From Actinophytocola sp050699915 (GTDB lineage Bacteria; Actinomycetota; Actinomycetes; Mycobacteriales; Pseudonocardiaceae): 64,000 nucleotides of DNA. The stretch covers positions 1 through 64,000 of the forward strand of contig NZ_JBOHGA010000002.1 of the NCBI RefSeq assembly GCF_050699915.1, written 5' to 3'. Each line of letters starts with the position of its first letter. The stretch's first letter is position 1. This document shows, in pieces, positions 16,769-24,390 of the stretch. The notes below the pieces were generated by a model that was given only the letters and a program-made list of their open reading frames with translations, was not told where the DNA came from and searched no databases. The translations under genes and the position numbers were made by a program.

Positions 16769-17736
16769 GTAGCGATTTCCCTTCGTTCGGTCCTCCCGGA
16801 GAGGGCAGCTGTGTCGAGGGCGGCACGGACCGTCCTCACGACCCGCTCCGCGGTGAGGTCGTAGTGCTCGACGAGGTGTTCCTGGTTGCCGACCTCGTCG
16901 ACGAACTGGTCCGGCATGCCCAGCCGCAGCACCCTCGTGGGCGCCTCCTCCGCCAGCGTCTCGGCCACCGCGCCGCCGAGACCGCCGCTGCGCCAGTGCT
17001 CTTCGACGGTCACCACGAGCGTGGCCGGTCGCGCCGCGGCCACCAGGGCCTCCGTGTCGAGTGGACTCAGCGTGTGCAGGTTCAGCACGGTGGCCTCGAT
17101 GCCGTGTCCGGCAAGGACATCCGCCGCGTCGAGGCAGGCGAGCACCGGGTACGGACCGCAGCACGCGAGGACCACGTCGTCGCCCTGGCGCAGCGTCTGT
17201 GCGTGCCCGATGACCGGGGGAGGGGCGTCCTCGGGCAGCGGTGGCGACGGCTTGCGGCCGAGCCGGACGTAGAGCGGTCCGGGCACGCTCACGCTCTGCT
17301 CGACGAACGCCTCCGTGGCGGCGGCGTCCGCGGGCACCACCACGGTCATGCCCGGCAGCACCCGCAGTACGGCGAGGTCCTCCAGGGCCTGGTGAGTCGG
17401 CCCGAGATGGCCCGCGGCGAGACCGCCGTGGGTGGCCATGATGCGAACCGGCAGCCGGTTGTAGGCGATGTCGATCTTGATCGCCTCCAGCGCGCGGGAG
17501 GCGGCGAAGGCGGCCATCGTGTTGACGAACGGAACCCGCCCGCTCGCGGCCAGCCCGGCCGCGATCCCCATCAGGTTGGCCTCGGCGATGCCGAGGTTGA
17601 GGTACTGCTCGCCGGCCGCCGCGGCGTGCTCCGCGCTGAACAGGCCGGTGTCGGTGTCCAGGCAGATCAGCTCGGGATGCAGGTTCAACAGGGGAAGCAG
17701 ACTGTCCCGGTAGGCCTCTCGGGTCGCGCGGCTCAC
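16765..17736 (-). CDS. tktB: transketolase C-terminal subunit (TktB)
   Basis: A 323-residue protein equal to the pyrimidine-binding and C-terminal domains of transketolase. The cofactor-activating glutamate is E52 in NLGIAEANLMG, followed by ATHGGLAAGHLGPTHQALEDLAVL and VVPADAAATE; the C-terminal domain has VEEHWRSGGLGGAVAE. It must pair with the separate TktA subunit to form the thiamine-diphosphate site at their interface. In the vazabitide A route such a pair moves a two-carbon ketol unit from a sugar phosphate to the LysW-bound glutamate semialdehyde, making a seven-carbon chain. GTG 17736; a tandem repeat lies between it and tktA. Confidence 0.88.
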   Translation of the reverse strand: MSRATREAYRDSLLPLLNLHPELICLDTDTGLFSAEHAAAAGEQYLNLGIAEANLMGIAAGLAASGRVPFVNTMAAFAASRALEAIKIDIAYNRLPVRIMATHGGLAAGHLGPTHQALEDLAVLRVLPGMTVVVPADAAATEAFVEQSVSVPGPLYVRLGRKPSPPLPEDAPPPVIGHAQTLRQGDDVVLACCGPYPVLACLDAADVLAGHGIEATVLNLHTLSPLDTEALVAAARPATLVVTVEEHWRSGGLGGAVAETLAEEAPTRVLRLGMPDQFVDEVGNQEHLVEHYDLTAERVVRTVRAALDTAALSGRTERREIAT

Positions 17737-17743
17737 GACCGCG

Positions 17744-17950
17744 CCTCGCAGGCTCGGCTCGGCCCTGTGACATCTGGTTCGCTCGCAAGCTCGCTCACGA
17801 CGACCCCTCGCAGGCTCGGTGTCGCCGCTCGCGGTCGCCCTGTGACATTTGGTTCGCTCGCAGGCTCGCTCACGACGACCCCTCGCAGGCTCGGTGTCGC
17901 CGCTCGCGGTCGCCCTGTGACATTTGGTTCGCTCGCAAGCTCGCTCACGA
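17744..17950. repeat. tandem 75-bp repeat between tktA and tktB
   Basis: Almost three copies of one unit begin at 17744 (shortened to 62 bp), 17806 and 17881. On the minus strand each carries GTGAGCGAGC followed by GCGAGCGAACC, then TGTCACAGGG. The last copy overlaps the tktA stop codon, and the first ends against the tktB start region, whose GTGAGC resembles the repeated one. Copies two and three are almost identical. No gene is seen in this 208-nt gap. It may have arisen by slippage and could separate translation of the two subunits. A dispersed actinobacterial repeat family is another possibility. Confidence 0.85.
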
Positions 17951-18787
17951 GGCGGCGTCCGTGGTCCGCAGCGCGGCGATGGCCCGCGCGTGGTTGCGCG
18001 GCGACAGCTTCACGTAGTGGTTGGCCGCCCGGCCGGCGAGGAACGGGACTCCGTGGCCCTTGACCGTGCGGGCGATCAGCACGCTCGGCTTGCCCGGCTC
18101 CCACGGTGCGGCGGTGAGATGGTGTGCCAGCTCGTTCGCGTCGTGGCCGTCCACGTCGCGGACCGACCAGCCGAAGCTTCGCCAGCGGTCGGCCAGTGGT
18201 TCCATCGGCGCGATGCGCTCGGTGGAGCCGGTCAGCTGGAGCCCGTTGCGGTCCACCACGGCGACCAGCTGGTCCAGCTTCAGCGACGCGGCCGCGATCG
18301 CCGCCTCCCAGACCGAGCCTTCCTGGAGCTCGCCGTCGCCGAGCAGTACGAAGCTGCGCGAGTCGCGGCCGGCGTAGCGATCGGCCAGCGCGAACCCGCA
18401 GCCCAGCGCGAGACCGTGGCCGAGCGACCCGGTCGGCAGCTCCACACCGGGCACCGCGCGCACCGGATGGCCCATCAGCCGGCTGCCCGGCTGCCCGTAG
18501 CCGGCGAGCTCCTCGACCGGGAAGAAACCCCGTTCGGCCAGCGTCGCGTACAGGGCGAGGGCGGCGTGGCCCTTGCTGAGCAGGAAGCGATCGCGGGCCG
18601 GGTCGTCCGGCTGTCGCGGGTCCACGTTCAGCACCGAGAAGTACAGCGCCGTGAGCACCTCGACACAGGAGAACGCGCCGCCGAGATGGCCGCCTTCCGG
18701 ACCCGCGCACATGTCGACGACGTGCGAGCGGATGCGTGCGGCGACCGTCTCCAGCGTTTCCCGCGTGGGCGCCTGGGCGGCGGTCAT
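17945..18787 (-). CDS. tktA: transketolase N-terminal subunit (TktA)
   Basis: A 280-residue protein equal to the thiamine-diphosphate pyrophosphate-binding domain of transketolase. It has HLGGAFSCVEVL and SKGHAALALY near the N-terminus, GSLGHGLALG, and the metal/TPP motif running from GDGELQEGS (150-158) to N181. ATG 18787 overlaps the stop of the DegT-type gene (ATGA). Housekeeping transketolases of actinomycetes are single chains of about 700 residues. The split form next to lysW is the arrangement reported for carrier-protein-based secondary metabolism. It acts with TktB, encoded 208 nt downstream. Confidence 0.88.
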   Translation of the reverse strand: MTAAQAPTRETLETVAARIRSHVVDMCAGPEGGHLGGAFSCVEVLTALYFSVLNVDPRQPDDPARDRFLLSKGHAALALYATLAERGFFPVEELAGYGQPGSRLMGHPVRAVPGVELPTGSLGHGLALGCGFALADRYAGRDSRSFVLLGDGELQEGSVWEAAIAAASLKLDQLVAVVDRNGLQLTGSTERIAPMEPLADRWRSFGWSVRDVDGHDANELAHHLTAAPWEPGKPSVLIARTVKGHGVPFLAGRAANHYVKLSPRNHARAIAALRTTDAAS

Positions 18788-20079
18788 GACGCGGCCCCCG
18801 CGAGGGTGGTCACCATGTCGGTGTTGGCCCACACCTTCTCGAAGGCGTCCGCGTAGAGCTGGAGCAGCTCGCCGGACCCCGGGTTGAGGTGGCGCTTCTG
18901 CAGGGTCAGCGAGTCGGCGATGACCGCGCGGGCCGCCGGGTAGTCCTCGCCCGCGGTCGGTCCGGGTGCGCCGGTCACCGACCAGGGGTAGCCCGCGCCG
19001 AAGCCGACGCGGTCGACGAACACCTTCTGGTCGGGCAGCGGCATGAGCTGGTACTGCGACATCGGCACGCCCTCGGCACGCAGCAGCCGCCGCAGCGTCG
19101 AGCGCAGGGCCTCCGGCCGCGCCTCGTCCAGGCCGAACGCGGCCGGGTCGAACCGGAACCGCAGGATGTGCCAGGCGTGGGTGGTGTCCGGGAGCGCGGT
19201 CGGCACGCGCAGGCCGGGCAGCTCCGCGAGCCGGGCGAGGAAGTCGGCGATGTTGGCCTGTCGCGCGCGTTCGTAGTCGTCGAACCGGGTGAGCTGCGCG
19301 TCGGTGAACGCGGCCTGCAGGGCGTTCATCTTGTGGTTCCAGCCGAGGCCGTAGGACACGTAGTCGCGGTCGCGGCCGCTCTCGATCACCTCGCCGAACT
19401 GCCGGCCCCGGCGCACCGACTCGGCCAGCTCGGCCTTACCGGTCACGAGCAGGCCGCCTTCGCCGCAGGTCGGGATGTTCTTGGTGACCTGGAGGCTGAA
19501 CGCGCCCGCGTCGCCGATTCCGCCGACCGGCCGCCCGCGGTGGGTCGCGCCGGGAGCCTGCGCGGCGTCCTCGATCACGGCGAGGCCGTGCCGGCGCGCG
19601 ATGTCGGTGATCCGGTCCATGTCGGCGGGTGCGCCGTGCAGGTGCACCGGGATGATCGCCGCGGTCCGAGGGGTGATCCGGCGCTCCACGTCGTCCGGGT
19701 CGAGGTTGAAGGTGACCGGGTCGACGTCGGCGAACACGGGCACGGCCATCTGGTGCACGGGCGCGAGCCCGGTGGCGATGAAGCTGAGCGCGGGCACGAT
19801 CACCTCGTCGCCCGGCCCGATCCCGAGCCCGGCCAACGCGAGGGACAGTGCGGCGGTGCCGGTGGACACCGCGACGCAGTGGTCGAAGCCGAAGTGCCGC
19901 GCCCACCGCTCCTCGAGCGTGGACACCGGGTTCGCACCGTCCGAGTTGGACACCAGTCTGGCGCCGTCGAGCGCGTCGATGACGGCTTTGCGGTCCTCGT
20001 CCTCGATCAGCGGCCAGTCCACGCGGCGCCGGTCCTTCGGCACGGCCGCGGTTCCCCCGAACGCTGCCAGCTTGCTCAT
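18784..20079 (-). CDS. DegT/DnrJ/EryC1-type PLP aminotransferase
   Basis: A 431-residue fold-type I aminotransferase of the AHBA-synthase/sugar-aminotransferase family. STGTAALSLAL binds phosphate, EDAAQAPGA contains the PLP-contacting Asp (D171), and K200 in LQVTKNIPTCGEGG is the Schiff-base lysine. Members transfer an amino group onto ketones of sugars or cyclitols. Its coupling to tktA by ATGA suggests it aminates the ketone made by the transketolase pair, giving the 6-amino group of a diamino-dihydroxyheptanoate. The RocD-like enzymes are competing candidates. ATG 20079 was chosen because GGAGAGGCGG precedes it and because it overlaps the stop of a small ORF in ATGA fashion. Upstream in-frame starts lack support. 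Confidence 0.85.
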   Translation of the reverse strand: MSKLAAFGGTAAVPKDRRRVDWPLIEDEDRKAVIDALDGARLVSNSDGANPVSTLEERWARHFGFDHCVAVSTGTAALSLALAGLGIGPGDEVIVPALSFIATGLAPVHQMAVPVFADVDPVTFNLDPDDVERRITPRTAAIIPVHLHGAPADMDRITDIARRHGLAVIEDAAQAPGATHRGRPVGGIGDAGAFSLQVTKNIPTCGEGGLLVTGKAELAESVRRGRQFGEVIESGRDRDYVSYGLGWNHKMNALQAAFTDAQLTRFDDYERARQANIADFLARLAELPGLRVPTALPDTTHAWHILRFRFDPAAFGLDEARPEALRSTLRRLLRAEGVPMSQYQLMPLPDQKVFVDRVGFGAGYPWSVTGAPGPTAGEDYPAARAVIADSLTLQKRHLNPGSGELLQLYADAFEKVWANTDMVTTLAGAAS

Positions 20080-20213
20080 GAAAGCAGTTCCGCCTCTCCG
20101 AAATTTGCTCCTGTGGTGGCGTCGGGCGGAAATCGTTCTGTTCGCCACGTGCCGGTGGCTGGGTGCCGGCGCTGGTTCGCGCTGCGGCCGTGGATCGACA
20201 GAGGATGTCTCAT
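20076..20213 (-). CDS. small 45-residue ORF coupled to the DegT gene
   Basis: A short reading frame between the AziU3-like and DegT genes. It starts at ATG 20213 with AGAGGA five bases upstream, and its TGA overlaps the DegT start as ATGA. The product is basic at the N-terminus (MRHPLSIHGRSANQRRH) and acidic at the end (NFGEAELLS), with no cysteine and no hydrophobic segment. No family is recognised. The good ribosome binding site and exact coupling argue for translation. It may be a leader peptide that feeds ribosomes to the DegT gene, a small partner protein, or chance in a GC-rich gap. Nothing shows that it is a precursor peptide. Confidence 0.45.
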   Translation of the reverse strand: MRHPLSIHGRSANQRRHPATGTWRTERFPPDATTGANFGEAELLS

Positions 20214-20232
20214 CACTGTCCTCTCGAGACTG

Positions 20233-21309
20233 TCATGGTCGCGCTGCCGCGCCGACGGCGTCGACCGCACTCGCGTACTTGCCGCGCAGCACGGTGGCGT
20301 GGTGCGCGATGTCGGCCGAGACGGCTCGGGCGTCGCCGAGTCCGTGTGCGCCGGTGATCCGCAGCCCGGTCCACGCGTGGGCGACGGCCTCGACCGCCCG
20401 GCCGGCGCCGGCCAGCGCCGGATCGCCCCACTCCCGCCCGCACCGGCGCAGGAGCTCACCGTGGAGCGAGGCCTGTGCCTGCATGCCCCAGCCGAACGCG
20501 TACAGCTCCTGTAGCGCGGTGGCGTCACCCCCGCGGCACCGGTCGAGGAGCTCCCCGGCGAACTCGTCGAACCCGGCGAGACCGGTGCGCGCCGAGGTGG
20601 CCGCGGTCGTCGTGGTCTTCGTGGTCTTCGTGGTGAACGCGTCGACGTCGGCGCGCAGGAAACCGCCGAGCAGCTCGGGGGTCAGTGGCGGGGGCGGGGC
20701 GTCGAGCCGGACGTCGAGGCAGCGTCGGCCGATCCGTGAGTCGCTGAAGAACGCGTCCTGCACGTCGGTCGGGTTGGCCGAGCCCCAGCTGCGCAGGAAC
20801 GCCTCGATCGGGACGGCACCGCGGAACGCGGGCGGCATGGCGTCCGAGACGTACACCAGCCCGCGGACCTCGTCCAGGCCGTAGACCACCACGAGGTGCG
20901 CGGCGTGCACGTCGCCGTACGCGGGCCGGAACGGCAGGTGGAAGTTGTCCACCGCGGCGATGACCAGCCGGTCGTCGGCCAGCGTCTCGCGCACCTCCCG
21001 CCAGAGGTCGTCCTCGTCGGCGGGCTGCCACCAGCGCGAGTGCAGCTCGTGATGGGGTGCGAGGGCGGCACCGAGGTCGACACCGCCGGACTCGTCGGGC
21101 GGGCAGGGGTAGTAGAACTCCTCGGACCTGACGTCGCCCGGCACGTGCACGAACCGCCAGCCCGCGCCGAGCACGGTCAGCGGGTCCGCTCCCGCGCGTG
21201 TCACCACCGAGCCGAAGTTGGCCTGCAGGCAGCTGATCAGGTCGCGGTACCACAGCTCTGGTTCCGGCCCGGTGATCATGTAGGTCCGCTGTGTCACGTC
21301 ACTGGTCAT
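20233..21309 (-). CDS. BtrH-N-like protein, candidate aziridine-forming subunit (AziU3/Vzb10-type)
   Basis: A 358-residue protein. Residues about 20-165 resemble the BtrH N-terminal (papain-like) domain: C27 in LISCLQANFG, D121 in VDNFHLPF, H138 in HAAHLVVVYG, and D156 in VSDAMPP. The remainder is helical, with a Thr-rich linker near 230 (TTKTTKTTTTAATS). Vzb10/11 and AziU3/U2 close the aziridine of vazabitide A and azinomycin by sulfate elimination and work as two unlike subunits. Here two adjacent, 11-nt-overlapping genes beside a sulfotransferase and the LysW pathway fit that role. The homology is inferred from context, size and recollection, not from an alignment. Confidence 0.55.
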   Translation of the reverse strand: MTSDVTQRTYMITGPEPELWYRDLISCLQANFGSVVTRAGADPLTVLGAGWRFVHVPGDVRSEEFYYPCPPDESGGVDLGAALAPHHELHSRWWQPADEDDLWREVRETLADDRLVIAAVDNFHLPFRPAYGDVHAAHLVVVYGLDEVRGLVYVSDAMPPAFRGAVPIEAFLRSWGSANPTDVQDAFFSDSRIGRRCLDVRLDAPPPPLTPELLGGFLRADVDAFTTKTTKTTTTAATSARTGLAGFDEFAGELLDRCRGGDATALQELYAFGWGMQAQASLHGELLRRCGREWGDPALAGAGRAVEAVAHAWTGLRITGAHGLGDARAVSADIAHHATVLRGKYASAVDAVGAAARP

Positions 21310-21898
21310 GCCCGGCCTCCGCCCGCTGCAGGGTGACCGCGAAGACGTGCACCGCGACGTTGCGCGGCAGCCGGACGCCGGCCAGGTCGGCGCGCCGGGT
21401 GACCGGCACCCGCTGCGCCCACATGACGGCGGGCACTCCCCGCTGCACGTGGTGCGGGTAGTGCATGACGGGGCTCTCGAACGCCGTGATCTCGCCGAAC
21501 CAGGCGGGTGCGGCCCAGAAGTCGGAGACCCGCAGCGGTTCAGCGTCGACCGAGCCGTCGCCGAAGCTCAGCTCGACGGTGTCCTCGCAACGCCGTTCCG
21601 CCGCCGCCAGCACGTGCACCCAGTCGTAGCGACCCTCGGGCACTTCTAGGAACTGTCCGGCGCACCGGACGTTGTCGGGCCCGTCGCAGACCGGCGGGAA
21701 CCGGAAGGGGACGCCGGCCACGTGGACGAGGCTCTCGCCGGCGGGCAGGTACTCGGCGGCGTACGAGTTGCCCCACACGTTGAACGCGCCGGCCTTGGTC
21801 GCCGTCGCCGCGGAGATGGCCGTGTTGTTGCGGTGGCCGGAGATGTCGACCGGATCGCACAGTCGGGTGATGGCGGAGGTCACCAGCGTGTTCGTCAA
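21299..21898 (-). CDS. uncharacterised protein, candidate AziU2/Vzb11-type partner subunit
   Basis: A 199-residue soluble protein that matches no common family I know. It contains YLPAGESLVHVAGVPFRFPP, GRYDWVHVLAAAERRCEDTVEL and VMHYPHHVQRGVPAVMWAQRVPV; the strand-rich, Trp/Pro-rich pattern suggests a beta-sandwich. TTG 21898 is preferred because AGGGGG sits six bases upstream; GTG 21913 has no such site. Its 3' end overlaps the next gene by 11 nt, so the two products are probably made in equal amounts and bind each other. It opens the long minus-strand operon, with an AT-richer 150-nt promoter region (21899-22048) upstream. Role as the AziU2-like subunit is inference. Confidence 0.5.
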   Translation of the reverse strand: MTNTLVTSAITRLCDPVDISGHRNNTAISAATATKAGAFNVWGNSYAAEYLPAGESLVHVAGVPFRFPPVCDGPDNVRCAGQFLEVPEGRYDWVHVLAAAERRCEDTVELSFGDGSVDAEPLRVSDFWAAPAWFGEITAFESPVMHYPHHVQRGVPAVMWAQRVPVTRRADLAGVRLPRNVAVHVFAVTLQRAEAGHDQ

Positions 21899-22048
21899 GT
21901 GATTCCCCCTCACTAGAATGCTTTTGGCATTTTCCCAAGGTAGGTCTCTGATTCGTGCTTTTCGTCCGCGCCGTGGTTACCGCGAATGTCCGAGTCGGTG
22001 TTCCGATTTACTCGCCGGGTAATCCTGCTGACTACTCCGGTCAGGTGA
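21899..22048 (-). promoter_or_regulatory. probable promoter/leader of the lysW operon
   Basis: This gap between the sulfotransferase stop and the AziU2-like start is clearly richer in A and T than its surroundings. A short stem (AATGC/GCATT, five-base loop, 21917-21931) sits just above the AGGGGG ribosome site. It is the only sizeable AT-rich gap in front of the twelve-gene minus-strand operon, so a promoter is expected here. No exact -35/-10 pair is claimed. Confidence 0.4.
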
Positions 22049-22780
22049 TCACGGCCGAAGCGCCGCGGCGCGCAGCTGCTCGTAGTAGGGCAGGTGGTAG
22101 TCGTGGTAGGCGCGCAGCACCGGGTTCGCGGCGACCGCTTCGGCCCGGTCGTTCCTCTCACGGCTGAAGCCGGCGGTCCTGCTGGTCGACTCGTGCCACC
22201 GGCTGGTCGCCTGCCACTCCGACCGCATGCCCGGCTGCCAGTTCAGTGCGTCCGGCAGGAAGGGGATGCCCACCGCCGAGCAGTACGCCCGCACGGTTTC
22301 GGCCGGCCGGTCGAGCAGGTCGTCCGAGTCGATCACCACCGGAGTGCGGCCGGTGGCGGCCTCCACGGCCGCGAAGATCTCGTGCAGCCAGGCGAAACCG
22401 ATCTCGTCGCGGCCGAGGTTCGGGTTGAGCTCGTGGTGCGACGCGATGGCCTCGGCCGGGTGGCGGATGATGAAGGTGTGGGTCGCGCCCGCCAGGAACG
22501 CCTGGTCGGCGAGCAGCGCCGGGTAGTGGAAGTCCGTGGTGTCCTTGAAGAACACCGGCTTCTCCGCCGCGATCGCGCGCAGCGACGCGAGCACGTCCGC
22601 CTCGGTGTGCGCGACCTGGTCGCCGACCTTCGCCTCGCCGAAGTCGACCACCTGCGAGAACGGCTCGTGCACGACGACGCGGTCGCCCCGCTCCGCCATC
22701 ATCCGCGCGAACGCGGTGGAACGGCTGCGCGGCGCGCTCCACAGCGCGAGCACCGGTGTCCGCTCTGGCATGTGCTCCAC
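22049..22780 (-). CDS. sulfotransferase-family protein
   Basis: A 243-residue P-loop sulfotransferase. The 5'-phosphosulfate loop is WSAPRSRSTAF (residues 14-24), and the 3'-phosphate contact is R105 in FIIRHPAEAIASHH. It would move sulfate from PAPS to a hydroxyl. In the vazabitide A route sulfation turns a hydroxyl into a leaving group, which the Vzb10/11 enzyme then displaces with a neighbouring amine to close the aziridine. Its place directly upstream of the candidate AziU2/U3 pair supports the same use here. GTG 22780 follows AAGGGGAAACC; ATG 22771 is an alternative. It diverges from the ATP-grasp gene at 23023. Confidence 0.82.
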   Translation of the reverse strand: MEHMPERTPVLALWSAPRSRSTAFARMMAERGDRVVVHEPFSQVVDFGEAKVGDQVAHTEADVLASLRAIAAEKPVFFKDTTDFHYPALLADQAFLAGATHTFIIRHPAEAIASHHELNPNLGRDEIGFAWLHEIFAAVEAATGRTPVVIDSDDLLDRPAETVRAYCSAVGIPFLPDALNWQPGMRSEWQATSRWHESTSRTAGFSRERNDRAEAVAANPVLRAYHDYHLPYYEQLRAAALRP

Positions 22781-22852
22781 GGTTTCCCCTTCCCCCGCTG
22801 GCGGCTGGTGTGCGACCGGTGAAAACGCGCGTTAACCGCCGCGACGCGTTTC

Positions 22853-23025
22853 CGAACCCGGTCAAGAGTGGCACGGGCGAGGCCCGGGCCGGGTAAGCGA
22901 AATACGCAGCCGCCGGGGCGCACAGTCAACGCAATGCGTCGCCGTGGCTGAGCTTGTCGCGGACGCGCATGGTGTCGGCGCGGCCGTAACGTCCGTCGCG
23001 ACGGTCCTACTACGGAGGTCACGTG
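22853..23025 (+). repeat. 173-bp repeated promoter/leader, copy A
   Basis: This stretch, ending at the GTG start of the ATP-grasp gene, is repeated without gaps at 31090-31262 in front of lysX. By eye there are about nine substitutions in 173 positions. The first 86 bases and the last 22, which include the ACGGAGGTCACGTG ribosome site and start codon, are identical. Such conservation of non-coding DNA points to a shared promoter and leader, so both plus-strand units are probably expressed together. Confidence 0.85.
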
Positions 23026-24390
23026 TCAGCCAAGCCCCCCGCGTTCCTCCTCACCGGAGCCTTCCGGGTCATCTGCCGCAACCCCCGCTACCTGACCGAA
23101 CTGGCCAGGCGCGGGCTACGGATCCTGGTCATCTGCCCCGACTCCTCACGTGCCCAGGCCGAGGCGGTCATCGGTACGCCGGGGTCGCGCGCCGCGCTGA
23201 TCACCGACATCGCCTATGTGGACGGCGCGCTGGACCGTGAGTCCTCCTTCAACCCGGGGGTGTTCGCCGAACTCCAGAAGTGGACCGAGCACTACCGCAT
23301 CGTCGGCGCCTACGCCATGGAGGAAACGCTGGTCGAGCCGACCGGAATGGTCTGCGATGCCCTCGGCCTGCCCGGCCCTGGGCTCCGCGCGAGCCGTGTC
23401 TGCCGTACCAAGTACCTCCAGCGTGCCCACCTCGCCCAGTTCGGCCCCCAGGCGCTGACCGTGCCGCCGGGCAGGCGTCACCTGGTGGAACTGGAGGACT
23501 TCAGGTACCCCGTCGTGGTCAAGCCGGCCACCCGCCATGCCAGCTCGGGCGTGTTGTCCTGTGACAACGCCGACGAGGTGGCGGCAGTCCTGAGCGAGTA
23601 CCGCGAGCACGAGACCGCGCTGATCGAACAGAAGGTGATCGGCCAGGAGTTCTCGGTGGAGTCGTTGGTGCGCAACGGAGAGGTGGTGTTCTCCTCCGTG
23701 ACCGAGAAGGAGACGACCGACACATGGGACCGGACCTTCGTCGAGCTCGCCCACTCCGTTCCCGCCGCTGCCAGCAGCATCGGCGGTGTCGACGTCACCG
23801 CGTGCCTGAGTGAGGCCAACCGGAGGGTCCTGGCGACGCTGGCGTTCGAGAACGGGATCACGCATTCCGAATGGCGGGTCACCGCCGGAGGCGAGGCGTA
23901 CCTGATGGAGATCGCGTCGCGGACTCCGGGCGACGGGCTGACCATCCTCTACGAACTCGCCTGTGGTGTGCCGCTGGAGCCGCAGATCGTCGCCATCGCG
24001 CTCGGCGAGGAGGCCGCCTATCCGCCGCCGCGGCGGCGCACGCGCCAGGTCTATGTCGAGCACGGCCCGGGAATCCTGCGAGACGTCACTCTCGACTGGC
24101 CGGGAACCACCGTCACCTGGATCGGCGAGACCGACTTGTGGCCGGCGGTCCGGCCTGGGGAGGCCGGCGACGCGCCGGCCCTGAGGTCGGTGCTGGTGCT
24201 GAAGGGACGAGGCAGCCGTCTGGAACCGCTGCGCTCCTCCGATGACCGGGCGGTGACCTTCTTCATCGACGCGGACACCGACACCGAACTCGACGCGCTC
24301 GAAGCACGGGTGCGCGCCGCGATCAGACTCGACATCGACTATGCGGGGAAGACCGCACCGGCTCGGGTCAACGTGAGCTCCACCGCGTAG
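23023..24390 (+). CDS. ATP-grasp carboxylate-amine ligase, copy 3
   Basis: A 455-residue ATP-grasp enzyme: N-lobe FLLTGAFRVICRNPRYLTELARRG, VVVKPATRHASSGV as the nucleotide-binding strand, EQKVIGQEFSVESL, and metal-binding THSEWRV with LMEIASRTPGDG. It belongs to the amino-acid-ligase group but is more distant from copies 1 and 2 than those are from each other. GTG 23023 has GGAGG four bases upstream. The gene is under the repeated 173-bp promoter and ends 52 bp inside the convergent methyltransferase gene. It probably forms one amide bond of the final peptide; substrates are not readable. Confidence 0.82.
   Translation: MSAKPPAFLLTGAFRVICRNPRYLTELARRGLRILVICPDSSRAQAEAVIGTPGSRAALITDIAYVDGALDRESSFNPGVFAELQKWTEHYRIVGAYAMEETLVEPTGMVCDALGLPGPGLRASRVCRTKYLQRAHLAQFGPQALTVPPGRRHLVELEDFRYPVVVKPATRHASSGVLSCDNADEVAAVLSEYREHETALIEQKVIGQEFSVESLVRNGEVVFSSVTEKETTDTWDRTFVELAHSVPAAASSIGGVDVTACLSEANRRVLATLAFENGITHSEWRVTAGGEAYLMEIASRTPGDGLTILYELACGVPLEPQIVAIALGEEAAYPPPRRRTRQVYVEHGPGILRDVTLDWPGTTVTWIGETDLWPAVRPGEAGDAPALRSVLVLKGRGSRLEPLRSSDDRAVTFFIDADTDTELDALEARVRAAIRLDIDYAGKTAPARVNVSSTA

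Noticed and set aside
17733..18710. 325-codon minus-strand frame that reads the 75-bp repeats as protein repeats
   Set aside because: It is out of frame with tktA over most of its length, and one repeat is shortened by 13 bp, breaking a common reading frame.
22699..23022. Minus-strand frames within the repeated 173-bp sequence (also 31080-31259)
   Set aside because: Both copies keep a frame on the opposite strand, but changes are not biased to silent positions and there is no ribosome site; the sequence is better explained as promoter DNA.
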